Source of the DNA: Symsagittifera roscoffensis
Lineage: Eukaryota; Xenacoelomorpha; Acoela; Convolutidae
Direction of reading: 5' to 3'
Assembly: GCF_963678635.1 (NCBI RefSeq)
Contig: NC_087067.1
Location: 56,085,964 to 56,145,963 of the forward strand
Length of the DNA: 60,000 bases
Position numbers and translations under genes: made by a program. This document shows positions 13,783-24,179 of the stretch, piece by piece. Each line of letters begins with the position of its first letter. Positions within the stretch are counted from its first letter, which is position 1. Under the pieces are notes generated by a model. The model was given only the letters and a program-made list of their open reading frames with translations, was not told the DNA's origin and did not search any database.

Positions 13783-14098
13783 GGATCAACCGTACAATTC
13801 CCCCCCCCCAATCGATTTAGGAAGCAAAAAATTTGGATTTTTTATAAGCTAACTTCGATTATAGCCTAGATTTGTTCACATTTAAGCATATCGAAAAAAA
13901 AGTTGTTATAGAACATTAATCTAGGTATTTAAGAGCATACAAATGCAATTCCGCATAAAAAATGTTAAAAGTAGTATTATTTGCGGGTTTCTATGAAATG
14001 CTTTTTATATACAAACTTAATTTTCAAAATTAATACATGCTTGGGCGGGGCCTTCTAAGGTAGCTCACTTGGAGGGGGAGAGATTTTACGGTTGATCC
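13783..14098. mobile_element. Possible short TIR element (~316 bp)
   Basis: The left end GGATCAACCGTACAATTCCC (13783) pairs with the right end, which reads GGATCAACCGTAAAATCTCT in reverse complement (14071-14098). The interior is AT-rich and has no gene. The shared ends suggest a non-autonomous element or the outer parts of a larger foldback unit; the adjacent foldback element starts only 16 bp further on. Confidence 0.5.
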
Positions 14099-14113
14099 AC
14101 TAAATTAAGATAG

Positions 14114-14461
14114 TCAATTTATCGTTCAATCAGAATGCAGAAAAAATTGATGCATAAATAGTACGCTATAGAGCTAGTTTAATGCTTTTATCTGCAGGGG
14201 TGGCACTATTATATAGATATCATAGGGGGGAATTGATGCCAATTTAGTGATTGTTAATTAGATCCTTCATTGTGTATTTTGAGCGGCACTACTATTATGA
14301 GACTATGAAGGATCTAATTAACAATTATTAAATTGGCATCAATTCTCCCCTATGATATCTACATAATAGTGCCACCCCTGCAGATAAAAGCATTAAACTA
14401 GCTCTAGAGCGTACTATTTATGCATCAATTTTTTCTGCATTCTGATTGAATGAAAAATTGA
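14114..14461. mobile_element. Foldback element with near-perfect 157-bp arms
   Basis: Left arm 14114-14270, right arm 14305-14461, loop about 34 bp. Blocks such as GGATCTAATTAACAATTA, TGCCACCCCTGCAGATAAAA and AGTACGCTATAGAGCTAG are mirrored with very few mismatches. The right arm lies next to a 5'-ACAACTCAAA flank. There is no coding capacity. High arm identity suggests recent origin or gene conversion between arms. Its half-unit is related to the one in the 12587-12886 element but arranged with the opposite polarity. Confidence 0.85.
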
Positions 14462-14510
14462 CAACTCAAAAGAGACAAAAAGAAAAAAGTGGGCTGTGAA
14501 TACAAACTTG

Positions 14511-14820
14511 AACAGTATTTAAAATGGGGGAGTTCAACAGTGCCGAAGTACAACAGTGCCGAAAATGAAAGTGTTCAACAGTGCCGAAATTTGATGATTG
14601 TGCTCACTGTTGATCAATAATTTTGTTTTCGGCACTCTTGAATTTCGTCACTGTTGAACGCCCCTCTAAGGGCATCAGAACCGTGCCAAAAAACAACAGT
14701 GCCGAAAATGATTCATTGTTCAACAGCTGAAAATGATCAGTTTTCAACACTGTTGAACACTTTTTCATTTTCGGCACTGCTGTACTTCGGCACTGTTGTA
14801 CTGCCCCATTTAAAACTGTT
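14511..14820. mobile_element. MITE built of CAACAGTGCCGAA repeats
   Basis: A 310-bp element whose ends pair as AACAGTATTTAAAATGGGG on the left and CCCCATTTAAAACTGTT on the right. Inside both ends are two copies of CAACAGTGCCGAA or its complement, then GAAAATGA and GTGTTCAACA. The core repeats the same words in both orientations, so the whole strand can fold into one long, branched hairpin. There is no frame of note. The superfamily is not assigned, since no target-site duplication could be read. Confidence 0.75.
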
Positions 14821-15367
14821 TAAAAACAACTAAACTGATCGATAAGGAGTTGGATCTGATCCATACAGAAATTAAGGGGAAATTATGAAAAACAGTAAAG
14901 CCAACAAAAAGCAAGCCAACCAATTGGAAGAAAAATATTAGCGAGTTTTCAATCATCGTCTAGTGTGAATGACAAGGAGAATTTAATAGGCTATTATGAG
15001 AGAAAGTAAATAAAAAAAAGCAAGGCGACCGATTGGAAGAACTTTATTAGCCGAATTTCGAACAACTACTTATAACAGCAGTATTATTTTTTTCTCTTCG
15101 ATTTGAGGGCAAACAAAATGTGAAAAGTTTATTCGTTTTCACATTTTCATTAATTACCCGCCAAAATCCTTCTTTTTTGTTAGTTATTAGGCTCACTGCC
15201 TGAATTGCTATTCCTATAAATAAAAGCAGTAAACAGCACTGTGTAGTAGCACTGTAGTTCCTTGTAATAGCAAAAGCAGTGTACTAGCACTGTCTATTAA
15301 ATTCTTTGTCTAACTAAGATCCTTCTTGTTGTCCTTCACCCGATTAAATTGTAACAAATTTAATTCA
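14821..15367. other. AT-rich spacer with a short imperfect duplication
   Basis: Two related stretches lie about 105 bp apart near 14915-14960 and 15020-15065 (AAGCAAGCCAACCAATTGGA and AAGCAAGGCGACCGATTGGA). A fragment with CCTATAAATAAAAGCAGTAA at about 15211 belongs to the foldback half-unit family. No gene is seen. Confidence 0.45.
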
Positions 15368-16307
15368 CCCGGGTTGACCAAAACTTCTTATCATACAATT
15401 TCTATATATGAGAAACTTCTTGTCATACAATTTCATACAATTCCATACGTACAGAAAATTGTATGAAAACTCTATGATAAGCATTTTTTGGTATATGAAA
15501 ATTGTATGATAAGTGTTTTTCCATAAACCAAAAATTTTGGTTTTTTCTTTCTAAATTTAGTTTCTGATAAATTTTTGGTTGTGTTTGCAACCCAACACAA
15601 GTGACAAAGACCTTGGTTACTCAAAGCACCAAAGGTTGGACGGTCTTGCATTTACAATGCATATAAAACGACCTGAATTGGGCTGTCTTTCACAATTAAT
15701 ATAACAAAAGTAACAAACTTTTATTTTTTGGCAAAATTTTTCAATGATGATTAGTTTAAATTTTTGAATTTTCAAATTATCATACATTGATCAAGGCATA
15801 CATAAACACATAAACACAAACGACATAAGAATTTTCAGCGTTTTTGAAAAAAAAATTAGGTGAAAAGAAAATAAAAGCCAATATTATCGTATCCAGGACT
15901 ACGTTATACACACAAAAAACTAAATTTTGCATGCAAAAAATTTTTTTCGAAAAATGTTTATTTGCGTACAAAATTCGATTTGCGGTTGAAAAAAAAAACA
16001 AAAAAAATTTTGGGCCAAATTTTCAAAATTACAGAAAATTTTTTTTGTGTCGCCATCAAAAAATTGCCAGTAATACAATTTCCATATATAGGAATTGTAT
16101 GATAAGCATTTTTTTCAAAAAACAAAAACCTCGTTTTTTTTATCACCAGACTGTTTTATTACAATCAAACAGCCACAGAAATAAGTTTATATCTTTTTTC
16201 AACCAGTTTTAGAAATTGTATGAAAATTGTATGACAAGCTTTTTTCCACACACTTGATGTATGGATTTGTATAATAAGCATTTTTGGTGTATGGAGGTCA
16301 ACCCGGG
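15368..16307. mobile_element. CCCGGGTTGACC-ended TIR element, copy B
   Basis: The ends are CCCGGGTTGACC (15368-15379) and GGTCAACCCGGG (16296-16307). The subterminal zones hold repeated CATACAATT / AATTGTATG and GATAAGCATTTTT words in both orientations. Length is 940 bp. It aligns along nearly its whole length with copy C (18689-19597), including CTTGGTTACTCAAAGCACC and TTGATCAAGGCATA. The 122-codon + frame at 15844-16212 and its minus-strand shadows are Lys/Phe-rich and do not look like a transposase. Flanks CA..CA could be a 2-bp target duplication, which is weak evidence. Confidence 0.85.
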
Positions 16308-16327
16308 CATAAATAAAATATCTAATT

Positions 16328-16362
16328 AACTTTAAACAACATAATTTATGTTGTTTAAAGTT
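16328..16362. repeat. Perfect 35-bp palindrome
   Basis: Two 17-bp arms (AACTTTAAACAACATAA and its complement) with a one-base centre. It lies 20 bp after the end of a TIR element. There is no T-tract or gene context to call it a terminator, and it may be a minimal foldback footprint. Confidence 0.8.
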
Positions 16363-16492
16363 GAAAACAGTTTATAATGTTGAAAACAGTTTATTATATG
16401 GGCTCTTAATATTTTAACTCAACCTTTTCTGTTATTTTGCTCTTTTTGAAACAAGTGTTTTTCATTTTTATGATAATGACTTCCCGCACTGA

Positions 16493-17115
16493 AGTTTCAT
16501 GGATAATAATCGATTATATTGAATTTTTATTGTCAGTCTCTACAAAATAACAAAAAGTAATTGGTTATAATCGATTTAAATGGATTATAATGATAATATT
16601 TTTTAAGCAATAGAATCCCAATATAATCGATTATATTCCATTTTCAAAAAAAGTTATCAAAAGAAAAAAAATCCATTTCAATCGATTATAATGGATTATA
16701 ATCCATTTATTCAAATCTTTTTGTTTGTTGCTTTCTTTTTTTCATAATTTTGTTAAAGTTAAGTTAGTTATTTTGTTCTCTCGCTTAATTTCATTTTTTC
16801 CTATTTTCAATCGAGTTATTGAAAAATTACAAAAAGTAACCTATAGATCCCACACCAATACCTCCCAGGGGGGTACTGGTGACGTGAGGAGCTGGTCAAA
16901 AATGCTGTTTTTGGGCACTTTTTGGAAAATTACTACATATTGGTCGCCCCTGGATGAACGTGTTCGTTCGAGTTTTGCAGAAAGTTGCAGAAATTAGAGT
17001 CATTATTTACAAAATTTAATCAATTTTCATGGAATTTATGTACAAAAAATGATCCATTATATTGAAAAAAAAAATGAATTATAATCAATTATTACCCATG
17101 AAACTTCGGTGCGGG
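16493..17115. mobile_element. CCCGCACTGA-ended TIR element with ATCGATTATA repeats
   Basis: The left end CCCGCACTGAAGTTTCATGG (16493) and the right end, CCATGAAACTTCGGTGCGGG (to 17115), form an inverted pair of about 43 bp with few mismatches. Internally, ATCGATTATA, GGATTATAAT and ATAATCGATT recur. Flanking bases TT..TT would fit a 2-bp duplication. A 90-codon + frame at 16725-16997 is not recognised. The terminal decamer and the ATCGATT-rich interior resemble the right end of the ~400-bp blocks in the satellite at 56350 and 59623. Confidence 0.75.
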
Positions 17116-17294
17116 TTTTCTTTCCTAGAAACAAAACAGACACATCGTTGATCTTTTTTGGTACTGTTTTACGGCATCGAATTCAGCCTAGCGAACATTT
17201 TTTAACGGCTCGCAGCAATACCATCAAAAATATTGATTCAATTGCTGGCAGAGAAAATGGATTTTGAGCCTATCAAAACTTTTCGGTTTGTTAA

Positions 17295-17659
17295 AAAGCT
17301 AGAAGGTTAAGAGCTTTTTCTGAGGGCTTGTTGAATAGCTGCGCAGTTTGCAAACGAGAAAGCCGATGGCTCTATATAAATTGTACCGCCTATTGTAAAA
17401 CTTGCGCACCTGAAGGTCCACTGGTTATAAGAGATATAACGAGTGGAGTTGCCCAATGGGATTATCGGGAACCTCTTACGGTTTCCAAGCACCCTCATGA
17501 TCACGTAGTCATCGTTGACCGAAAAACACCAGATGCACTTAGAGAAGCTGACAGGTTTTATAAACAATTACACCAGAAGTAATCAATTGGACCAGAAGTC
17601 ATCGCAGGTTTTATAAACAATTAGACCAGACACGAAATCGAGCTGAACTTATTGAATAA
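17295..17659 (+). pseudogene. Cys-rich coding fragment broken by a 53-bp duplication
   Basis: An open frame runs from 17295 to the TAA at 17580-17582. It has no ATG at its start, so it looks like an internal or 3' exon. The visible pattern near its beginning is C-x2-C, then C-x3-C-x2-C (residues CAVCKRESRWLYINC and YCKTCAPEG), which suggests a small zinc-binding knuckle. The rest is mixed polar and hydrophobic (HDHVVIVDRKTPDALREADR). The text CAGGTTTTATAAACAATTA occurs at 17552 and 17605. The bases after the second copy continue the frame to a natural end (DQTRNRAELIE, stop at 17657). A 53-bp tandem duplication therefore appears to have inserted an early stop. The family is not recognised; it may come from a transposon. 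Confidence 0.45.
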
Positions 17660-18688
17660 ATTCCTATTTTGACTCCAAGATTTGTACAAATTTGTAATCC
17701 ATTCGTTAGAGTATCCAACTTGTAACTGTTTTATAACATTATCAAATGAATTGAAATCATTTTTGATGAATTCGATGATTTTTTTTCTATTTTCAGATCC
17801 CCAAATTATGAAGCTGCAACTTGTTTTTAGATTACAAACTTAGACTGACAAATTTTCCGAGAAAAATTTATTCAAAATTTTTTTACGAGCAAAATTTATT
17901 CAATCTTTTTTCAATCAAATAGAAAAAAGTTCAGAAAGATTCCGCCGTTTTCTTTGCAAGCAGTAGAGGTTATGAGGACAGCTTCATCACTTAGGAGGCG
18001 ATTTCTACAAAAAAGAATTTTGAAAAGAGATGAAAATTGTTTGCCTACAAATTGCGTGAGAAAAATAAAATTGTTTGCAGACAACAGTTAATTTTCGGTA
18101 GCCAAGAAATTTAGAAGTCAATCATGCATAATGTATTCAATTCAAAACTCTTCTGTAATATTCGGATTTGACATTTAATGTTCTTTTAAACTAATTGTTA
18201 TGATAGGTTTTGTCAGTTTATGTCCTTTTTTCATTTATGAAACTTGACTCATATGAAAAATCTTTGTTGCCTCTTTCCTTTTTTTTAGCAGTGGCGTCTA
18301 AAACTCCAGATCTGTAATATATAAATTTCTTCCAGTATGTTTTTTGTAGCATCCGTCTAATTTGCTTATTGTCTAATTTCCTAGCCCCCACATTGCCTAA
18401 GTTTTGGTCACGAACAAACAAATGCTTATAAACTGTCAGTAATTAAATACCCGTGACTCATGATTGAGACTGGAGTTAATTAGAACGATTCAAACGTTTC
18501 AAGCAAATGATTTTCCATTCATAAATGGAAATCCAATTTTTGAGGAAGTATGTTTTTTTAAACATCATTTTTGTTCATGCTGGTTTTCTCGCTTTTAGAT
18601 CTATAACTTGTTTTTCCCTAGTTTGTTTTAGTTATTAAAGTTCTTCTCAGCGAAACTTTGTTCAACTATTTTGTCTGTTAACTATGTT
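17660..18688. other. AT-rich spacer, nothing supported
   Basis: Long A/T runs and no repeated ends. A 67-codon minus-strand frame (18218-18421) has no recognised motif. Confidence 0.5.
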
Positions 18689-19597
18689 CCCGGGATGACC
18701 GAAACTTCTTATCATACAATTCCCATATATGAGAAACTTCTTATCATACAATTCCATACAATGCCATACGTACAGAACATTGTATGAAATCTCTATGATA
18801 AACATTTTTCCATAAATGAAAATTGTATGATAGATGTTTTTCCATAAACCAAAAATTTTGATTTTTTCTGTCTAAATTTATTTTCTGAAGAGTTTTCGGT
18901 TGTGTTTGCAGCCGAACACAATTAACAAAGACCTTGGTTACTCAAAGCACCAAAGGTTGGACGGTCTTTGCATTATCTGAGTTAGGCTGTCTTTCACAAT
19001 TTATATAACAAAAGCAACAAGCTTTTAGTTTTTGACAAAATCTTTTAATGAAGATTATTTTGAATTTTTGATTTTTCAAATTATCAGACATTGATCAAGG
19101 CATATATAAACACCCCATACAAAGAAAATAGGAATTTTCAGCGTTTTTGAAGAAAAAAAATAAGTCAAAAGAAAATAAAAGCCAATATTATTGTAACCAG
19201 GACTACGTTATGCACACAAAAAATTAAATTTTGCATGCAAAAAAAATTTTTTTCGAAGAACGTTTGTTTGCGTACGAAATTCGATTTGCGGTTAAAAAAA
19301 ACAAAAAGTTTTTGGGCCAAATTTTCAAAATTTTTGTGTCGCCTTCGAAAAAAGGCCAGTCATACAATTTCCATATATGGGAATTGAATGATAAGCATTT
19401 TTTTCAAAAAACAAAAACCTCGGTTTTTTTTTTACCAGAGTGTTTTTATAAGAATCAAACAGCCACAGAACTAAAATTATATCTTTTCTCAACCATTTTT
19501 AGAAATTGTATGAAAATTGTATGACAAGCATTTTCCCATACACTTGATGTATGGAAATGTATGATAAGCATTTTTGGTGTATGGAGGTCAACCAGGG
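18689..19597. mobile_element. CCCGGGTTGACC-ended TIR element, copy C
   Basis: The ends are CCCGGGATGACC (18689) and GGTCAACCAGGG (to 19597); both have drifted by one base from copy B. Length is 909 bp. The interior is collinear with copy B with small gaps. Flanking bases are TT on both sides. The 97-codon + frame at 19231-19524 is the diverged equivalent of the frame in copy B and differs by frameshifts, which argues against selection on a protein. Confidence 0.85.
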
Positions 19598-20295
19598 TTT
19601 TCATTTCATTCAATTTATCAATTGCATAACTCCGTGCTTATAACTTGACGAAAACTCCTATTCAAAAAATTAGGATAACCCGAAACTTTCATCAAGGACT
19701 TTGAAGTTTGGACTCATTGCTGCTGTGAAGAAAACTTAAAGGCTAACAAGACTGCTCATATCAGGGTGAGGCCCTAATTGTTCCGACTGCCTCTTAAGGT
19801 CTATGGAGCAGTAATAACAAGGAAAAACTAAATGAAATGAAACAAAAAGAAAAAAAAATCCTAAAATATGAAACTTTTTATGGAAATTATCTCCCCGCAC
19901 GCCATATGAAATACAAAAGAATAGATTTCTCCCCTTGTAATAAATCAATTAGGGCAAATAAGCTTCTTTCAAGTAAATTGGAACGATTTCTAAGACTGGT
20001 TAACACTCCGCTTACGCGTCAAAAGCGCAAAATACATCGCGCGTTAATTGTCCCAAATTGGCCAAAATGGCAATCTTTAAACCCTCGTATCTTTATGAAA
20101 AATGATCACAAGTGAAATATTTTTTCAATTTTGAGCTAAGGTCAACAATACTTTTCGAATGATATTTTTAAAAATTCCGTCAAAAATGGCTAGATAAGAA
20201 GTCGAAACTTGTCTGAGAAAAAAAAAACCACCCCGAGCACAAATATTCCGTAACTAGCAACAGCACAGACTAGCAACAGCACAAACTACGGAAAA
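19598..20295. other. Spacer with one unrecognised + frame
   Basis: The + frame at 19837-20115 (92 codons) is basic, with RQKRKIHRALIVPNW near its end. It has no recognised domain and no splice partner. The tract 20254-20285 repeats AACTAGCAACAGCACAGACT-like words. No other structure is seen. Confidence 0.4.
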
Positions 20296-20870
20296 AATCA
20301 ACTTTTCCTTGTTCCCACTAAAACGATGGAACAAAATAAATTCTTGAATAAACCATTCAAACAAACTTTCCATATCACAGATATAAAACACAATATCATC
20401 GGAATCCCATTTATCACTAAAAATATACCAACTTTTAATACTTTAGTGTGTAAATTTATTATAAAAGAAAAATATACAAGGATGAATAACACAGCTTTAA
20501 CATTCTTTCAAAGAATGAACAAATGACCACTATTTTCTCAAAATTTTACCCAATATACAAAACAGAACGAAAACACCTAAAACCACTATCAAGTTATCTG
20601 TATGAACTCTCAATCAAACAAGTTCATCAATATGACAAAAGTCAAAACGAACAACATCTTTATATGTCTGGCCTTGAATTTAGACCAATTCATAAGTTTT
20701 TTCGAGTAAACATTTCATCTATTAAGCCCATGAAACACTCAAACTCCGACATCATTTCCTTGCATATTTATAATAATTCACCATAAAAAAAACCCTACAT
20801 CTAGGACTTTTAGGTTATTGTGAAACAAACGCAACAACTTCTCGTAGGCGTTTCCTGTCGATTGTTCTCC
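20296..20870 (+). pseudogene. Ty3/gypsy pol fragment: protease end and protease-RT linker
   Basis: Three collinear pieces on the + strand in different frames look like the C-terminal part of a retropepsin and the linker before reverse transcriptase of a Ty3/gypsy-type element. The first frame (20326-20526) contains QTFHITDIKHNIIGIPF, a typical post-flap protease ending. The next (20523-20786) contains FSKFYPIYKTERKHLKPL and SIKQVHQYDKSQNEQ. A third short piece near 20801-20850 reads LGLLGYCETNAT. Frameshifts at about 20520 and 20785 and an in-frame stop show that it is dead. No catalytic DTG, LTR or primer-binding site was found next to it. The assignment rests on recognition of the family's style, not on an alignment. 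Confidence 0.6.
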
Positions 20871-20875
20871 CTTAC

Positions 20876-21160
20876 ATGAGCTTCCAGCCATCGTATCGCC
20901 ATCATAACTGCAACTATCACTATCGTTAGGGGCCGTGATGAGTCTGGTAAACCCATGAAGAGCAGCTCTCCACAGTCCCAGATCAACACCAGATTACTGC
21001 GCCTGGGATACCACCAGGATTGTAGCAAGCAATGGCAGGGGAACTCATCATGTGTCAACATGATGCTCCTCCAATTACGCTTTCCCGGCGCTTCCAGTAT
21101 TGGTTCCACTTCCATCATCACTCGGTGGATTTCATCAATTTCGTCTACTGCATTGTAATC
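20876..21160 (-). CDS. Minus-strand coding-like fragment, not recognised
   Basis: The frame is open from about 21160 down to 20810, 103 codons from its first Met at 21121. It contains VEPILEAPGKRNWRSIML and SWWYPRRSNLVLIWDCGE. Base composition is clearly richer in G+C than the flanks and similar to the adjacent gypsy fragment at 21165-21735, whose strand it shares. It may therefore be a rearranged part of the same retroelement. No integrase HHCC, chromodomain or other signature was recognised. Confidence 0.3.
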
Positions 21161-21164
21161 CGAT

Positions 21165-21735
21165 ACTGTTGATCATTTCTGTTTCTGTCATTGAAAATCA
21201 CTAAAGTTCCCACTGACGTATCCCATAAACTTCTTTCCCAGTATCGATCCTCTGTTGTCCACGCGTAACTTCAAGGGAGCGCTCCCCAAGTATGCACGGT
21301 ACTTTTCCACGAAAGTGACTACTGCAAACATTTATGCTTTTGGTGTACCATATTTCATCTCAGTGTCACTCAAGGCCTTGCTGCCATATGCAATGGGACG
21401 GAGAACCGTTTTTCCATTCCATTCTTGCTCCTGATGCAATATTCCTGAGATGGCTACTTCCGATGGGTCTGTGTCAAAAACATACATGCCGTTTTCTGTA
21501 GGCATGCCTAGCACTGGCGCTTCACACAGTTCCCGCTTTATGTTCTCGAAGGCAACCTGTGCTTCATCGTTCCATTCGAACTTCTTTCCTTTGTTGCGCA
21601 TCATCCTCTGCATTGGATGCACCTTGTCTGCATAACCTTTGATGAATTCACGGTAATAATTGGCAAACCCTAGGAAGCTCATTAGCTGTGTGTCCGTTCT
21701 CGGAGCCTCCCATGTCAACATGTCAGCATTGTAAG
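21165..21735 (-). pseudogene. Ty3/gypsy reverse transcriptase-RNase H fragment
   Basis: The minus-strand frame ending at 21332 contains the usual junction from RT thumb to RNase H. LMSFLGFANYYREFIKGYAD is the RT connection motif. FEWNDEAQVAFENIKREL and YVFDTDPSEVAISGILHQ give the RNase H start with its first acidic residue (DTD). RPIAYGSKALSDTEMKY follows. A premature TAA immediately after YGTPKA is followed in the same frame by MFAVVTFVEKYRAYLG and then RVDNR, so the RNase H domain continued past the stop. The piece lacks the RT palm upstream (before about 21735) and the integrase downstream. It is antiparallel to the protease-linker fragment at 20296, so the two are not one intact element. 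Confidence 0.8.
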
Positions 21736-21939
21736 CGGATTCTGAACGGGCCAAAATCAGATCCGAAACGTTGCTACTTTTCTTCGATCATCTTTGTTGT
21801 TTTGAGTCCACAAACAAATGACAAAAACATGGTAAGGCATGAGGAATGCGCAACAGCATTTGTGGAATCCTTGAACAAATACTTAGACTTTTGTATAGTA
21901 AAAAATGATCTTTTCACAACCCCAAAAAACGGGTTCTAA

Positions 21940-24179
21940 TTGCTTTTTTCGGAAATTTTTATGGTTTGTAGTGTCTTGCGAAAATCCATCTTTGTCCTTC
22001 TAAATCAATTATTTAGACAATAACAAGATCTATCTTTTTCTTTTTTTCAATAAAGAACTTTTGAAATCTAATTTTAGTTGATAAAAGTAAGGCAATGGGC
22101 TTTGTTTTTCGGGTTTTCATACTGTATACTATCTTTTATACCGGAACCAGATCTAAACTAGATTATATTATTGGTTTTAACTTATATAATTTATCCCTAT
22201 AAAATATTGAATGCTAACCAATCATACTCCATCAAATTAACAACCCACTTATTTGTAAGTGCTGAAATTACTTGTAGTTTCAGAACCAGAGAGATTTTAA
22301 CTTAACTTAGAATTTAGTTGCTTCTCTCCAATAGACCGACTCGCCATAAACCAGTATACTCTAGATCTATTGAGACTAGACGATATAAGAGTAAGACTAG
22401 GATCGGTATTAGACTTAGTAGTTACACGAATCTACCCGGCCGAAAAAAATATAGCGTGCCGAGCAGACAATGTACCTTATCCGATAATACTCTATGAGTT
22501 GAGCTAATAGAACCTAACTCATTTGGTGCGACCAAACAGCTCGAACAAGACCATAGAAAACTTAGATTAGAAAACTAACATTAGCTTAGAATTAGAACAA
22601 TATAACATAAAAAAAATACTAAACAACAAAAATTTAGTCGAATTGTCTCTACGACTCAATAGATCACTACCAATTTTCCGAACAATGCGAGATTTTCCTG
22701 GTATTGGAAAAAGACCTCGGACAAGAGGCGACATACGATTAGGACGAAATCTAACCATCGATTTTATGATCGTACGGCAAAAGCCAGATCAAAATTTTAT
22801 TTTCAGAATTAGTAAATTTAGACTTTCCTTTACTGACATAGGATCTTTGAAGAAAATTCTTCAACGATCACTAAAGGCGCTATAAATTTAATAATTGTAC
22901 AATAACGTTTGATAAAAACATCACTAATCATTTCCATTCAAAACCTGCAATAATTTAAAAATATGTTGAATAAAATTGTTTTTTGAATATAAAAGTACAA
23001 GATTTAGTTAGTATAAAAAACAAGTTGTTAGTATAGAAATAAATCATCTCTTCATCCCTGCTTCATCACCTAAAACATAACAGCAAATCATAAAACAACT
23101 AACACCACCAAAAACTAAAACAAAGCTTTTAATTAACTTTTACTTAAATTATTTTCAATTAAACTTTTACTTAAATTATTAAGGCTTAACCTTGTTGTCA
23201 CTGAAATTAAAAACTTATATAAAGCCATTGATCATCAAGACTTTCCTTGAATCTTTAATTAAATTTCACTTAAATTAAATCACAATTAAATTAATTTTAT
23301 ATTTTGATCATCAAGCCTTATTCTTGGACCAACTAGAACAATTTTGTTCTGCCCCTCACAAATTATAAAGTGTCTAACGACCTCACACGTCGATTCACTA
23401 TCAACCCTTATTCACGAACCAGGAATAACAGAAATTTTTCACAAAAAAATTAACCATTCTAATTAAGATAAACAGTTTCACTTGATCCCCCCTTTTTACC
23501 GACCCAAGATAACGCTGAAACTTAGTAAGTTTAAAGTAGTACGTAACGAACTACTTGTGTTCTTATTATACCTGAACCTTGTGGATCGATTGAATATTCT
23601 CCAACCCTTAATCACAAATCACTAGCCCTAGGTAAGATTTAGTAAGTTAACACCTTAACTTATACTAGCCACGAGAAAGCAAATATCATTCTCATGAATT
23701 GATATAATCTTCTCTCCAACCCTACAATACATAACCCTAGTTAAGCTAACCACAAAAAATTGTAAGAACTAACAGTCTAAGAAAATAGAAATATGTAACA
23801 ACATTTTGCATCTCTCATCCTAAACCTTATGTCATTCAAAAATCAGGAAATAAGCAAACAATCGTTTTACCCAACTGTGAGATAGATAACAAAAAATAGA
23901 AATCACCTCGATAAATAGAAATCACCAAGTAAACGACCAATTATATCCCATTTTCTGTAAACCCACTAGCTGAAAATAGAAGACAATTTCAATTTTGTCA
24001 AAATTTAACTGCAAATTTGTTAGAAAAAGGAGATAGTTCATGTAAAAGAGAATTCTCAGAAGTAAAAATCAGAAGACAACTCCTTGACCACTATCTAAAA
24101 GGAATTTGTAGAATCACACAACAGTAGGGAAATTATATCATAAAAATTACTTCACAAAATACATTTCATGGTAGATACC
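21940..24179. other. AT-rich spacer without a convincing gene
   Basis: A + frame at 22643-22885 (80 codons, basic, GIGKRPRTRGDIRLGR) and its minus-strand shadow are not recognised. Near 23395-23730 the phrases TCAACCCTTATTCAC, CCAACCCTTAATCAC and CCAACCCTACAATAC recur at irregular spacing, which hints at an old degenerate repeat. No terminal repeats or RNA genes were seen. Confidence 0.45.

Noticed and set aside
15780-16212. Overlapping frames in TIR element copy B, including a 122-codon + frame.
   Set aside because: Composition is Lys/Phe-rich as expected from A/T runs, both strands are open, and copy C has the frame shifted.
16328-16362. Palindrome as a transcription terminator.
   Set aside because: Eukaryotic context, no T-tract function expected and no gene upstream.
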